35,468 bases of DNA, taken from positions 1 through 35,468 of the forward strand of contig JAFTBX010000045.1 in the NCBI GenBank assembly GCA_017455005.1, given 5' to 3'. Position numbers and translations under genes: made by a program. Positions within the stretch are counted from its first letter, which is position 1. Each line of letters starts with the position of its first letter. This document shows positions 8,405 through 17,621 of the stretch, piece by piece. The notes below the pieces were generated by a model. That model searched no databases. It was not told the origin of the DNA and saw only the letters and a program-made list of their open reading frames with translations. The DNA is from Lachnospiraceae bacterium. GTDB lineage: Bacteria; Bacillota; Clostridia; Lachnospirales; Lachnospiraceae.

Positions 8405-11038
8405 ATGAAATTTACCAGAAATGCGGTCAATGACCGTCTTGAGGAGATCATATACGGCGACGTTAAGGCAGAAAACCAGCGGATACACGCAATGAAGCTG
8501 TTCATCGTGTTTATCGGCCTTTTATCATGCCTTTGCGTAGGCGCGCTCGGCATCGGAATGGTGCTCGGCATCATCGACAATGCACCCGATATCGAGACGC
8601 TCAATTTCTCACCCCAGGGTTATGCAACGACGACTTACAATACCGACGGAAACCTGGTTGCCACGCTCGTGCAGGAAGGATCAAACCGGGAGGAAGTGGT
8701 TTATGACGAACTGCCCGAGGATCTGATCAACGCGTTTGTGGCCATTGAAGACCAGCGCTTCTGGCAGCATAACGGCATTGACTTCAGGTCTATCACGCGT
8801 GCCGTACGCGGCGTTCTGACCGGCGACAGCTCAGCCGGCGGCGGTTCAACGCTGACGCAGCAGCTGATCAAAAACAATGTTTTTGCCGGCGGCAACGAAA
8901 AGGGCTTTGAACTCTACGAACGTAAGTTCCAGGAGTGGTACATCGCGCTCAGTCTGGAAAACCAGCCCGGGATCGATAAGAAGGAGATCAAAAAGCAGAT
9001 CCTGGTCGACTATCTTAACACGATCAACCTCGGCAACAATACTCTGGGCGTCAAGGTCGCGGCGTGGCGTTATTTCGGCAAGGACGTAAAGGATCTTGAT
9101 CTTGCGGAGTGTACCGTTCTGGCATCCATCACCAAGAACCCCTCAAGACTCAACCCGCTCCGGCATCCGGAGGAGAACCAGGAGCGCCGTCTTCAGGTCT
9201 TAAAGAACATGGTGGAGCAGGGCTACATCACCGAGGAGCAGCGGAAAGAAGCGGCAAGCATGTCGGTCTATGACCGCATCCAGGCAAACGACGCGGAGCG
9301 CGGTGCCGATGAGTCTGTTTACAGCTACTTTACGGACGCGCTGATCGATCAGTGCATCCGTATCTTCAAGGAGCGGCTGGGACTGACCGAGGCCGAGGCC
9401 AAGAACCTTCTTTATTCCGGCGGCCTGAAGATCATGACGACGCAGGATCCGAAGCTGCAGCAGATCGTGGATGAAGAGGTCAATAATCCGGATAACTATG
9501 ATACCGCGAAGTACAGCATCAAGTGGCGCTGCTCGATCCAGCACAAGGCGGAAGGCCTGAAGCATTACAGCGAGTATGACATCGAAAAGTACGCGAAGAC
9601 CATCAAGGGAAGAGCGGGCTACGACGGACTGTTCCGCAGTGAAGAAGCTGTCGATGAACTTCTGGATGAGTACAAGGCGTATATAATGAACGAAGAGGCG
9701 GGAGACGAGATCATAGCGGAGACGCTGGACCTTACTCTCCAGCCGCAGGTTTCTTTCGTTCTGATGGACCAGAAGACGAAAGAGGTCAAGGCCATCAACG
9801 GCGGCCGCGGTGAAAAGAAGTATTCACTCACGCTGAACCGCGCGTATAACGCGTACCGGCAGCCCGGATCCGCGTTCAAGGTCGTGACAAGCTTTGCGCC
9901 CGCCATCGAGGAAAACGGCGCGACGCTTGCGACAACGTATTATGACGCGGAGTACGAGCTTGGCAACAAGCGCTTCAAAAACTGGTGGAAGGACGGTCAG
10001 TATTTCGGCTATTCCTCCATCCGTGACGGCATCGAGTTCTCCATGAACATCGTAGCCGTACGCTGCATGTACGAGACAGTCACGCCGGCAGAAGGCGTCA
10101 ATTTCGCAAAGAAGCTCGGCATCACTTCCCTGCTGGAAGAGGATAACAATCCCGCGACCGCGCTCGGCGGCATCACCAAGGGCGTCAACAATATTGAACT
10201 GACCAATGCCTTCGCGGCGATCGCTGACTATGGCATGTACGGCGATTATAAGCTCTTTACTAAGATCTATGACCACCGCGGCAATGTGCTGATCGACCTG
10301 ACGGAAGAACCCGAGAGCAGGGTCATGAAAGAAACGACGGCGTTCCTGCTGACCGACGCCATGAAGCGCTCTACGGAGTCGCATTCGAAGTGGGCAAGGA
10401 GCTTTACGGTCAACAACACTTCGAGCCGTTCACACCTTGACAACATGGTCTGCGCCGGCAAATCCGGCACGACGACCCGCAACAACGACGTATGGTTTGT
10501 CGGCTTCACGCCGTACTATACGGCCGGCGTATGGGCGGGCTGCGATGACAACCAGTCCCTAAGCGACAACGCGACAGGGCAGTATAACGGCGGCACTTCC
10601 TTCCACAAGGATATCTGGCGGAAGATCATGACCAGGGTCCATGAGGGACTGGAGAACGTCGGCTTCGAAAGACCTGATGACATCGTGGAGTTGCAGGTCT
10701 GCCGCAAGAGCGGAAAGCTCCCGCACGCGGGCTGCATGAGCGATTACCGCAGCGGTTCCAACGCCGTTTATACCGAGTATTTTGACATCAATAACGTACC
10801 GACTGAGACCTGCGATCATCACGCTTACAACGGCAGTATCATCGTGCCGTCCGCTGACTCAGGCAAGTATACCGACGACAGTTACTGGGTGCCGCCGGAG
10901 CCGGAAGAGGATGAAACGGAAAGCGAGCCCGACGAGGGCAGCGCAGGTACTATATCAGACGGACCGACAGATGCTCCGGGCGTTTATCTTGCGCCCGGCG
11001 TGGAGATCGGTCCGCAGGCAGGACCGGGAGGGGCCTGA
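8405..11038 (+). CDS. Class A penicillin-binding protein (peptidoglycan glycosyltransferase/transpeptidase)
   Basis: Bifunctional enzyme that polymerises lipid II and cross-links peptidoglycan outside the membrane. The 877-aa product has a cytoplasmic N-terminus and a membrane anchor at about residues 31-57. The GT51 glycosyltransferase domain has catalytic Glu115 in IEDQRFWQHNGID and the GGGSTLTQQ motif. The penicillin-binding transpeptidase domain has Ser489 in the SxxK box (PGSAFK), SMN as the SxN box and KSGT as the KTG box. The C-terminal tail is acidic and then Pro/Gly-rich, probably disordered. Its stop overlaps the next start (TGATG), which implies translational coupling to the NlpC/P60 gene. 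It resembles PBP1A/PonA, but I leave the symbol blank because several class A paralogues usually exist. Confidence 0.95.
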   Translation: MKFTRNAVNDRLEEIIYGDVKAENQRIHAMKLFIVFIGLLSCLCVGALGIGMVLGIIDNAPDIETLNFSPQGYATTTYNTDGNLVATLVQEGSNREEVVYDELPEDLINAFVAIEDQRFWQHNGIDFRSITRAVRGVLTGDSSAGGGSTLTQQLIKNNVFAGGNEKGFELYERKFQEWYIALSLENQPGIDKKEIKKQILVDYLNTINLGNNTLGVKVAAWRYFGKDVKDLDLAECTVLASITKNPSRLNPLRHPEENQERRLQVLKNMVEQGYITEEQRKEAASMSVYDRIQANDAERGADESVYSYFTDALIDQCIRIFKERLGLTEAEAKNLLYSGGLKIMTTQDPKLQQIVDEEVNNPDNYDTAKYSIKWRCSIQHKAEGLKHYSEYDIEKYAKTIKGRAGYDGLFRSEEAVDELLDEYKAYIMNEEAGDEIIAETLDLTLQPQVSFVLMDQKTKEVKAINGGRGEKKYSLTLNRAYNAYRQPGSAFKVVTSFAPAIEENGATLATTYYDAEYELGNKRFKNWWKDGQYFGYSSIRDGIEFSMNIVAVRCMYETVTPAEGVNFAKKLGITSLLEEDNNPATALGGITKGVNNIELTNAFAAIADYGMYGDYKLFTKIYDHRGNVLIDLTEEPESRVMKETTAFLLTDAMKRSTESHSKWARSFTVNNTSSRSHLDNMVCAGKSGTTTRNNDVWFVGFTPYYTAGVWAGCDDNQSLSDNATGQYNGGTSFHKDIWRKIMTRVHEGLENVGFERPDDIVELQVCRKSGKLPHAGCMSDYRSGSNAVYTEYFDINNVPTETCDHHAYNGSIIVPSADSGKYTDDSYWVPPEPEEDETESEPDEGSAGTISDGPTDAPGVYLAPGVEIGPQAGPGGA

Positions 11039-12657
11039 TGAGAAAAGGGAGACATCTCTGGGAAAACAGATTTTCCAAACAAAGACTGATCTTAGCCGCT
11101 GTAGCAGCCGTGGTCTGCGTCGGCGGGATCATACATGGTATACATACCGGACTCGGCACCTGGAGTACGGATCCGGAGGCTGAAACGGAGGAAGAAACGA
11201 TCGCGGTCATCGAAACGATCCCCGAAGAAGAACTCGAAGAGATGCGGCTGCAGGAGCAGTTTGATGACATCACTTCGGAGTACGGGACGCTCGGCATCGT
11301 ATCGGTCGACGGATATATCAATGTCCGCAAGGAACCGGACAGCGTTGATATGACCAACATCATCGGCCAGCTCAGCGACGGCGCTGCCTGTGACATTCTG
11401 GAAGAGGACGGCGAATGGGCGCACATCCGTTCCGGCGGCATCGAGGGCTGGGCCGCGTCACGCTATATCCTTACGGGTGAGGACGCCGTTGCGAAAGGAC
11501 GCGAGAACCTTGCAGAGCGTGTGATCATCGACGAGCCGGTCCTGAACATCCGTTCGGCGCCGGAAATCGATCCTGCCAATGTTGTCGGTAAGGCAAGGCA
11601 GGGCGAGCGTTACGTGCTGATCGAAGAAGAAGGCGACTGGGCCAGGATCGAAGCGGACTTCAGTGATACGCTGGACGAAGCGTGGCTCAAGGTCAACGGC
11701 GATGACGGCTCGGTCAACGCGCATGTCGCGATGGCGCTGGACGAAGCCCGCAAGCTGGATCTCCGCCAGATGGCACTGACACAGTACGACAACATCGTTC
11801 TTGCATATACCGACGGCTACATCAATGTACGCGAGGAACCGAAGGATGACGGCATCAAGAACATCTGCGGCAAGTTCGTAAAGGGCTGCGGCGGCGATCT
11901 TCTCGACACCGTGGAAAATGAGTCCGGCACCTGGTACAAGATCAAGTCCGGTCCGGTGACCGGATGGGTCAGCGCGAAGTACTGCCTGACCGGGCAGAGC
12001 GCGAAGGATACGGCACTGGATTACGCGGTGCTGACGGCATTTGTAAATGTAGACGCGCTCAACGTCCGGGCGGAACCGTCCCTCGACGCAAAAGTCTGGA
12101 CGTCGATCACCAAAAACCAGGCATACGAAGTGATCACGCAGTTTGACGGATGGGTCGAGATCAACCTGGATTCCGAAGACGCGGATGACAAGGCGTTCAT
12201 CTCCACCAGAGACAATAACGTGGAGGTCCGTTACGGACTGCCGGAGGCCATGGAGTATTATCCGGCCGTAGAGGCGGCCAATGCCGCGGCGGCATACCGC
12301 AACTCCATCGTCAACTACGCCTGCCAGTTCATCGGCAATCCGTATGTCTGGGGCGGCACCTCACTTACGAAAGGCTGTGACTGTTCCGGATTTACCCAGA
12401 GCGTCATGGCGCACTTCGGCATCTCACTGCCGAGAGTCAGCCGCGCGCAGGCCAAGAGCGGCCAGAAGGTCACATCCGACCAGATGAAGCCGGGCGACCT
12501 CGTATTCTATGCGAACAAGAGCGGAACGATCAACCACGTCGGCATCTACATCGGCAACGGACAGGTCGTAAACGCTGCGTCCCGCAGGGCGGGCATCAAG
12601 ATATACCGGTGGAACTACCGTACGCCGGTGGCAATACGAAACGTGATCGGTCCGTAA
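11038..12657 (+). CDS. Membrane-anchored SH3-domain NlpC/P60 peptidoglycan hydrolase
   Basis: Probable cell-wall endopeptidase cutting stem peptides. The 539-aa product has a signal anchor at about residues 20-38 (ILAAVAAVVCVGGII) and an acidic spacer. Four bacterial SH3-like wall-binding repeats follow at about 79-145, 160-225, 255-320 and 333-400, recognisable by recurring NVR-EP and LNIRSAP segments. The C-terminal NlpC/P60 domain runs from about 423, with catalytic Cys449 (DCSG) and His500 (NHVGIY). The reading frame starts at the A of the preceding stop codon (TGATG), so synthesis is likely coupled to the class A penicillin-binding protein. Pairing a synthase with a hydrolase fits coordinated wall growth. 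Which peptide bond is cut is not clear. Confidence 0.94.
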   Translation: MRKGRHLWENRFSKQRLILAAVAAVVCVGGIIHGIHTGLGTWSTDPEAETEEETIAVIETIPEEELEEMRLQEQFDDITSEYGTLGIVSVDGYINVRKEPDSVDMTNIIGQLSDGAACDILEEDGEWAHIRSGGIEGWAASRYILTGEDAVAKGRENLAERVIIDEPVLNIRSAPEIDPANVVGKARQGERYVLIEEEGDWARIEADFSDTLDEAWLKVNGDDGSVNAHVAMALDEARKLDLRQMALTQYDNIVLAYTDGYINVREEPKDDGIKNICGKFVKGCGGDLLDTVENESGTWYKIKSGPVTGWVSAKYCLTGQSAKDTALDYAVLTAFVNVDALNVRAEPSLDAKVWTSITKNQAYEVITQFDGWVEINLDSEDADDKAFISTRDNNVEVRYGLPEAMEYYPAVEAANAAAAYRNSIVNYACQFIGNPYVWGGTSLTKGCDCSGFTQSVMAHFGISLPRVSRAQAKSGQKVTSDQMKPGDLVFYANKSGTINHVGIYIGNGQVVNAASRRAGIKIYRWNYRTPVAIRNVIGP

Positions 12658-12680
12658 GTAACTAATACTGTAGGAGAAAC

Positions 12681-15600
12681 ATGGCAACAAAATCAGGCAC
12701 GAAAAAGAAAACAAGTACGGCGAAGCGTTCTTCCGGCAGCGGTAAAAAAAGCACCGGAAGAACGGTCCGCCGTGATACAAAACGAACCGCAGCGAAGAAG
12801 AAGAGCTTCGTGCGTTCGGAGGCGGCGGCAGTCGCCATGATCGCGGCCGGGTTCATCCTGTTTCTGGTGAACTTCGGGCTGCTGGGACGGCTTGGCGGAT
12901 GGATCCTGGGCGTGGAAAAGGGTCTGTTCGGGCAGGCTTCTTTCCTGCTGGCTTTCGCGGTCGTCGGCGCTGCAGCGGTTGCCTATATGGAAAAAGGAAA
13001 CTACCTCAGGCCGCATAAGATCATCAGCATATTCGCAGCGCTGATCCTGATCAGCGCCGTCCTGCACCTGATGTTCGGCGGTGACGCTGTGTCCGGCACG
13101 GGAAGCGGAAAGATCTCCGCTGCCGAGCTCTATAGGATGTGTTCCGAAGGGCATGCCGGCGGCGGTCTCATCGGAGGCACGGTCGCAAATGTACTGAAGG
13201 GGATCATCGGCTACGTCGGCGCGTATCTGGTACTGATCGCGCTTTTGATCATCTGTGTCGTCGTCATCACGGAAAAGAGTTTTGTCAATGTGGCGAGGAT
13301 CGGTGCCGTTCGGACGGCAGGCGCGGTGCGAAACGGCGCCGGCAGGACGATCGACGCGGCAAAGATCGGACGCGAACGCTATGTGCAGCATCACAGGGAA
13401 GCGGTGATCCGCAGAGACGCTGCGAGAGAGGCGGAAAAGCTCAGAAAGCTGGAGGAGAGCTTTGAGGATATCGGCGACAGCAGACATCTGAGTGCCGTCA
13501 CGCTTGACCAGGCGGCACAGGCGGCGTCGGCGGATATGTATGCCAACTACGGCAGGGATATCATCGGCGGTGAACAGCCGGGCGTTGAGAGCCTTGAAGG
13601 CATCCGCGAACCGTTCCGCAAGCCGCGTTACGAGACCCGGGAAGTTGCAGGCGATGTCAATTTTGACACGCAGGTGATCCGCGATGTGTTCCGGACCGAA
13701 GAAAAGAGACCTTCCGCAGCGGTGCATGTCAAGCAGATAGACTATGATGAAGATGTTGTGCCCTTTGACGACGATAAGGACGAGGTTTACAAATCCTACG
13801 CCCATATGCTCGAAAAAGGCACGATGAATATAGAAGCGGCACGGCTCGCGGGCTACGCGGTCGGCAGGAATGGAACGGAGTTCCGTCCGCAGGAAACGGA
13901 ACCGGCGAAGAGCGAACCGCAGTATTTTGACGCGTTCCGCCGGGCTCCGGAGCCGGAGGAAGCGGATAACTATGTCAATGAAGGCTTCAGCGCCGAGGAT
14001 CTTGTAAGAGAAGACGGAGAGCTCGACCGGGAACTTGCCGCGGAAGGCATGCAGGATATCCGGCAGCAGAGCAATATCCATCATTATGGGGATGATGCTT
14101 CGGAACCGGAAGAGACCCGGGCTCAGGAAGCTGTTTCAGGATACACTGCAGAAGCGGAAGCTACCGGCTTTATCGATCAGCCGGGATACGGGGCGGAAGA
14201 TGAGGCAGACGATGCCGACAATACCGAAACGACTTACCTGACAAGCACCGGCAAGGAAATGGAGATGCCGGACCGGTACGAGGCGGACCTCATCATGCGG
14301 GAAAAGCGCGAGGACCGCGAAAAGGCTGCGGCATCCGGTTCGAAGGCGGAAACTTCCGGACCGGCTGGTGCCGGCAGCGTGAAGACCGCGCAGGCTGCGG
14401 CATCCGCTGGACAGACCGCATCGGCTTCGCCCATGAAGCCGGCACAGCCTGCAGGAACGCAAGGAGCAAAGCCTGCTTCGGAAACACCTGCAAAACCGAA
14501 GCCGAAACCAAAGCCGAAGCCCTATGTCTTCCCGCCGAACCGGCTGCTTGAGCGCAGCCAGAACAGCAACAAGGGAAGCCGCGAAGAGGTTATGAACAAT
14601 GCCCGCAAGCTTGAGCAGGTACTTCGCGATTTCGGTGTAGGCGTGACCGTTACCGCAGTGACCAGGGGACCGAGAGTATCCCGTTACGAGATGACACCGG
14701 ATACCGGCGTCAAGGTCAGCCGGATCACTTCACTTGAAGGAGACATCAAGCTGGCGCTTGCGGCAAGGGAGATCCGTATCGAGGCCCCGATCCCCGGCAA
14801 GTCCGCCGTCGGTATCGAGGTACCGAACGAAGAGAGCATGACCGTCAAGTTCAGGGATATCCTGGAGTCTGACGAGTTCAAGAACGCCAAGTCCAAGCTG
14901 AGCTGGGGCATCGGCCTGGATATCCAGGGTAAACCCGTCATCGGCAACATTGCCAAGATGCCGCATCTGCTTGTCGCAGGTACGACAGGTTCGGGTAAGT
15001 CAGTCGGTATCAACTCACTGATCATGTCCATCCTCTACAGGGCAACGCCCGAGGAAGTCCGCATGATCCTGATCGACCCGAAGGTCGTCGAGCTTTCTGT
15101 CTATAACGGCATTCCGCATCTACTGACGGATGTCGTGACCAAGCCCGAACGCGCCGTCAGCGCGCTCAACTGGGCGGTCGCGGAGATGAACAACCGCTAT
15201 AAACTGTTCCAGGTGTCCGGCACCCGCAATATCGGCGGCTATAATGACAAGGTCGACGAAGTTAACGCGAAGCTTCCGCCGGATTCCGAAGAACGGATGA
15301 CGAGACTTCCGTTTATACTGATCATCATCGATGAGCTGGCAGAGCTGATGATGCATTCGAAGAAGGATATCGAAGGCAGTATCGTTTCGCTGACCCAGCT
15401 TGCGAGAGCGGCGGGTATCCACCTGGTTGTGGCGACACAGAGACCTTCCGTCGATGTCATCACAGGCCTCATCAAGTCCAACATTCCGAGCCGTATCGCG
15501 TATCGTCTGCCGAGCCAGATGGACTCCAGAACGATCCTGGATACCGGCGGTGCGGAGACCCTGCTCGGAAACGGCGATATGCTGTATAAACCGGGCGATA

Positions 15601-16004
15601 AGAACAATCCGGAGCGTATCCAGGGCGCGTTCTTAAGTGACAATGAAGTCGAGACCGTTGTCGAGTTCCTCAGGAAGAATAACCAGAGCGGCAATGACGA
15701 AGAAGTGGAAAATGCCATCAGCCAGCAGATGACGCTGGATCTCGGCGGCGGATCCGGCAGTGATAACGGCGGATCTCAGAAATCAGATACGGACGAGTAC
15801 TTTGCGGACGCCGGCAGGCTGATCATCACGAGCGGCAAGGCGTCGATCGGCGCGCTGCAGCGTAAATTCAAGATCGGATTTAACCGCGCGGCAAGGATCA
15901 TGGATCAGCTGCACGAAGTAGGTGTGGTCAGTGACGGCGAAGGAACGAAGGAACGTCAGATCCTGATGACTATGGATGAATTTGAAAATATGATCAACGG
16001 ATGA
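12681..16004 (+). CDS. ftsK: FtsK/SpoIIIE-family DNA translocase
   Basis: Septum-anchored ATPase that pumps chromosomal DNA during division or sporulation. The 1107-aa protein has a Lys/Ser/Arg-rich cytoplasmic start and about four membrane helices at roughly residues 47-195. A long acidic, Ala/Gln/Pro-rich linker follows, ending in a Lys-Pro repeat near 605-613. The motor domain has Walker A GTTGSGKS (Lys773) and Walker B ILIIIDEL (Asp884, Glu885). The C-terminal winged-helix gamma domain at about 1031-1107 (ASIGALQRKFKIGFNRAARI) reads orienting DNA motifs. The linker is longer than in Bacillus SpoIIIE (about 790 aa in total). Start ATG 12681 follows GTAGGAGAAAC. Whether it serves as FtsK or SpoIIIE cannot be told apart here. 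Confidence 0.95.
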   Translation: MATKSGTKKKTSTAKRSSGSGKKSTGRTVRRDTKRTAAKKKSFVRSEAAAVAMIAAGFILFLVNFGLLGRLGGWILGVEKGLFGQASFLLAFAVVGAAAVAYMEKGNYLRPHKIISIFAALILISAVLHLMFGGDAVSGTGSGKISAAELYRMCSEGHAGGGLIGGTVANVLKGIIGYVGAYLVLIALLIICVVVITEKSFVNVARIGAVRTAGAVRNGAGRTIDAAKIGRERYVQHHREAVIRRDAAREAEKLRKLEESFEDIGDSRHLSAVTLDQAAQAASADMYANYGRDIIGGEQPGVESLEGIREPFRKPRYETREVAGDVNFDTQVIRDVFRTEEKRPSAAVHVKQIDYDEDVVPFDDDKDEVYKSYAHMLEKGTMNIEAARLAGYAVGRNGTEFRPQETEPAKSEPQYFDAFRRAPEPEEADNYVNEGFSAEDLVREDGELDRELAAEGMQDIRQQSNIHHYGDDASEPEETRAQEAVSGYTAEAEATGFIDQPGYGAEDEADDADNTETTYLTSTGKEMEMPDRYEADLIMREKREDREKAAASGSKAETSGPAGAGSVKTAQAAASAGQTASASPMKPAQPAGTQGAKPASETPAKPKPKPKPKPYVFPPNRLLERSQNSNKGSREEVMNNARKLEQVLRDFGVGVTVTAVTRGPRVSRYEMTPDTGVKVSRITSLEGDIKLALAAREIRIEAPIPGKSAVGIEVPNEESMTVKFRDILESDEFKNAKSKLSWGIGLDIQGKPVIGNIAKMPHLLVAGTTGSGKSVGINSLIMSILYRATPEEVRMILIDPKVVELSVYNGIPHLLTDVVTKPERAVSALNWAVAEMNNRYKLFQVSGTRNIGGYNDKVDEVNAKLPPDSEERMTRLPFILIIIDELAELMMHSKKDIEGSIVSLTQLARAAGIHLVVATQRPSVDVITGLIKSNIPSRIAYRLPSQMDSRTILDTGGAETLLGNGDMLYKPGDKNNPERIQGAFLSDNEVETVVEFLRKNNQSGNDEEVENAISQQMTLDLGGGSGSDNGGSQKSDTDEYFADAGRLIITSGKASIGALQRKFKIGFNRAARIMDQLHEVGVVSDGEGTKERQILMTMDEFENMING

Positions 16005-16027
16005 CCGGGGCATGTATAAGGCCCCGG
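16005..16027 (+). other. GC-rich hairpin between ftsK and murE
   Basis: CCGGGGC (16005-16011) pairs with GCCCCGG (16021-16027) around a 9-base loop. No T-run follows. It could slow polymerase or stabilise the upstream mRNA end. Confidence 0.5.
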
Positions 16028-16055
16028 CCTTCCGCTGCAATGGAGGGCAGGAGTT

Positions 16056-17621
16056 TTGGGTTTATTAAAAGACTGGCTTGAAGGCATCGCGTATGATGTC
16101 TTAAGCGGTACCGATGAGGCGGAGGTCTCGGATGTGATCAGCGATTCCAGAAAGGCGGCGCCGGGAACGGTGTTTTTGTGCATGAAAGGCACAAAAACGG
16201 ATTCCCACACCTTTATCAGGGAAGTAGCGGCAAAAGGATGCGGCACCTTTGTGGTGGAAAAAGATCTCGGGGAGCTGGAGCTTCCGGAGGAGAAAGAAGG
16301 CCTCAACATCATCCGGGTACAAAGCGCGCGCAGGGCGATGAGCGTGCTCGCGTCGGCACGGTTTGACCATCCTTCGAGGAAAATGTGCATGATCGGCCTG
16401 ACCGGCACGAAGGGCAAGACTTCCACATCCTATATGATCAAGACACTGTTGGAGGAAAGCGGCAGAAACGTCGGTGTCATCGGAACCAACGGCTGCGTTA
16501 TCCGCGGAAAGCATTTTGAAACGAAAAACACAACGCCGGACAGCTATGAGCTCAACCAGCGTTTTCATGAGATGGTCGAAGCCGGCTGCGACGCGGTCGT
16601 CATGGAATGTTCTTCCCAGGGATTCAAGCTGGACAGGACTGCGGGAATCACCTTTGATTACGGTATTTTCCTCAATATCAGCCCGGACCATATCGGACCG
16701 CTGGAGCATGCGGATTTTAACGAGTACCTTTGGTGCAAGTCCCGCCTTCTGACGCAGTCAAAGACCGTCATCATCAATGCGGATGACGAACATACGGGGG
16801 ATGTGCTTCGCGCGGCTTCGATGCGCGGATCGGGAAGTGACCCGGTGCCGCAGCCGGGATCCTGCGAGAGCAGTCCCGAGTTCCCGTTTGCAAAGCTTCT
16901 CCGCTTTTCTTTAAAGGATAAAGCAGCGGACCTTTATGCGCACGATCTGAAGTTTGAGATCAACGAGAACTTCACCGGCACGGAATTTGCGACGGAAGGA
17001 CTCATTTGTGACAGCTTCCGGCTGTCGATCCCCGGTACGTTCAACGTGAGCAATGCGCTCGCGGTCCTTGCGCTTGCGCACGAGATGCAGCTGCCGGAAG
17101 AAGCGGTAAAGAGGGCACTTGCCAAGGTGCATGTGGACGGACGCATGGAAGCGGTCTACCGCTCCAACCGACTCACGGTCATCGTTGACTATGCGCATAA
17201 CGAGGTAAGCATGGTCAGCCTTCTCGATACACTGAAATCCTATAAGCCGGGCCGTCTGGTGGTAGTCTTCGGATGCGGCGGCAACCGTTCCAAGGACCGC
17301 AGGACCGGTATGGGCGCAGCGGCGGCGCATGCCGCGGATTTCTGCATTTTCACGGCAGATAACTCACGCTATGAAAAGACTGAAGATATCATCGCGGACA
17401 TCGAGGAAGCATACCTCGGGGCCGGCGGCGATCCGGACGGATATGTGAAGATCCCGGACAGAAGGGAAGCAATCCGCTATGCCATGGCGGAGGCGAAAGA
17501 CGGCGACCTGGTGGCGGTCATCGGCAAGGGACATGAAGACTATCAGGAAGAAAACGGCGTACGGAAACATTTCCTTGACCGGGAAGAAATCTTGAAGATA
17601 AAGGATGAACTTGGATTATGA
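16056..17621 (+). CDS. murE: UDP-N-acetylmuramyl tripeptide synthetase (MurE)
   Basis: Cytoplasmic Mur ligase that adds the third amino acid to UDP-MurNAc-L-Ala-D-Glu using ATP. The 521-aa product has the N-terminal UDP-binding domain, P-loop TGTKGKTS (Lys121), the central domain with the MECSSQG segment, and a C-terminal domain containing DNSR (435-438). That motif sits where DNPR marks meso-diaminopimelate-adding enzymes; the retained Asp, Asn and Arg favour diaminopimelate over lysine. The start is TTG 16056, with GGAGG at 16042-16046 nine bases upstream. It overlaps murF by four bases (ATGA). It is slightly longer than typical MurE, partly through a loop near residues 260-280. Confidence 0.93.
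   Translation: MGLLKDWLEGIAYDVLSGTDEAEVSDVISDSRKAAPGTVFLCMKGTKTDSHTFIREVAAKGCGTFVVEKDLGELELPEEKEGLNIIRVQSARRAMSVLASARFDHPSRKMCMIGLTGTKGKTSTSYMIKTLLEESGRNVGVIGTNGCVIRGKHFETKNTTPDSYELNQRFHEMVEAGCDAVVMECSSQGFKLDRTAGITFDYGIFLNISPDHIGPLEHADFNEYLWCKSRLLTQSKTVIINADDEHTGDVLRAASMRGSGSDPVPQPGSCESSPEFPFAKLLRFSLKDKAADLYAHDLKFEINENFTGTEFATEGLICDSFRLSIPGTFNVSNALAVLALAHEMQLPEEAVKRALAKVHVDGRMEAVYRSNRLTVIVDYAHNEVSMVSLLDTLKSYKPGRLVVVFGCGGNRSKDRRTGMGAAAAHAADFCIFTADNSRYEKTEDIIADIEEAYLGAGGDPDGYVKIPDRREAIRYAMAEAKDGDLVAVIGKGHEDYQEENGVRKHFLDREEILKIKDELGL

Noticed and set aside
8193..8408. A 71-codon + strand frame in the promoter region of the penicillin-binding protein gene
   Set aside because: It crosses the promoter and ribosome-binding site, has no SD of its own and looks compositionally random.
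12693..14084. A 463-codon antisense open frame opposite ftsK
   Set aside because: It is the complement of a well-supported gene in GC-rich DNA, rich in Arg/His/Asp from reverse codons, with no recognisable domain.
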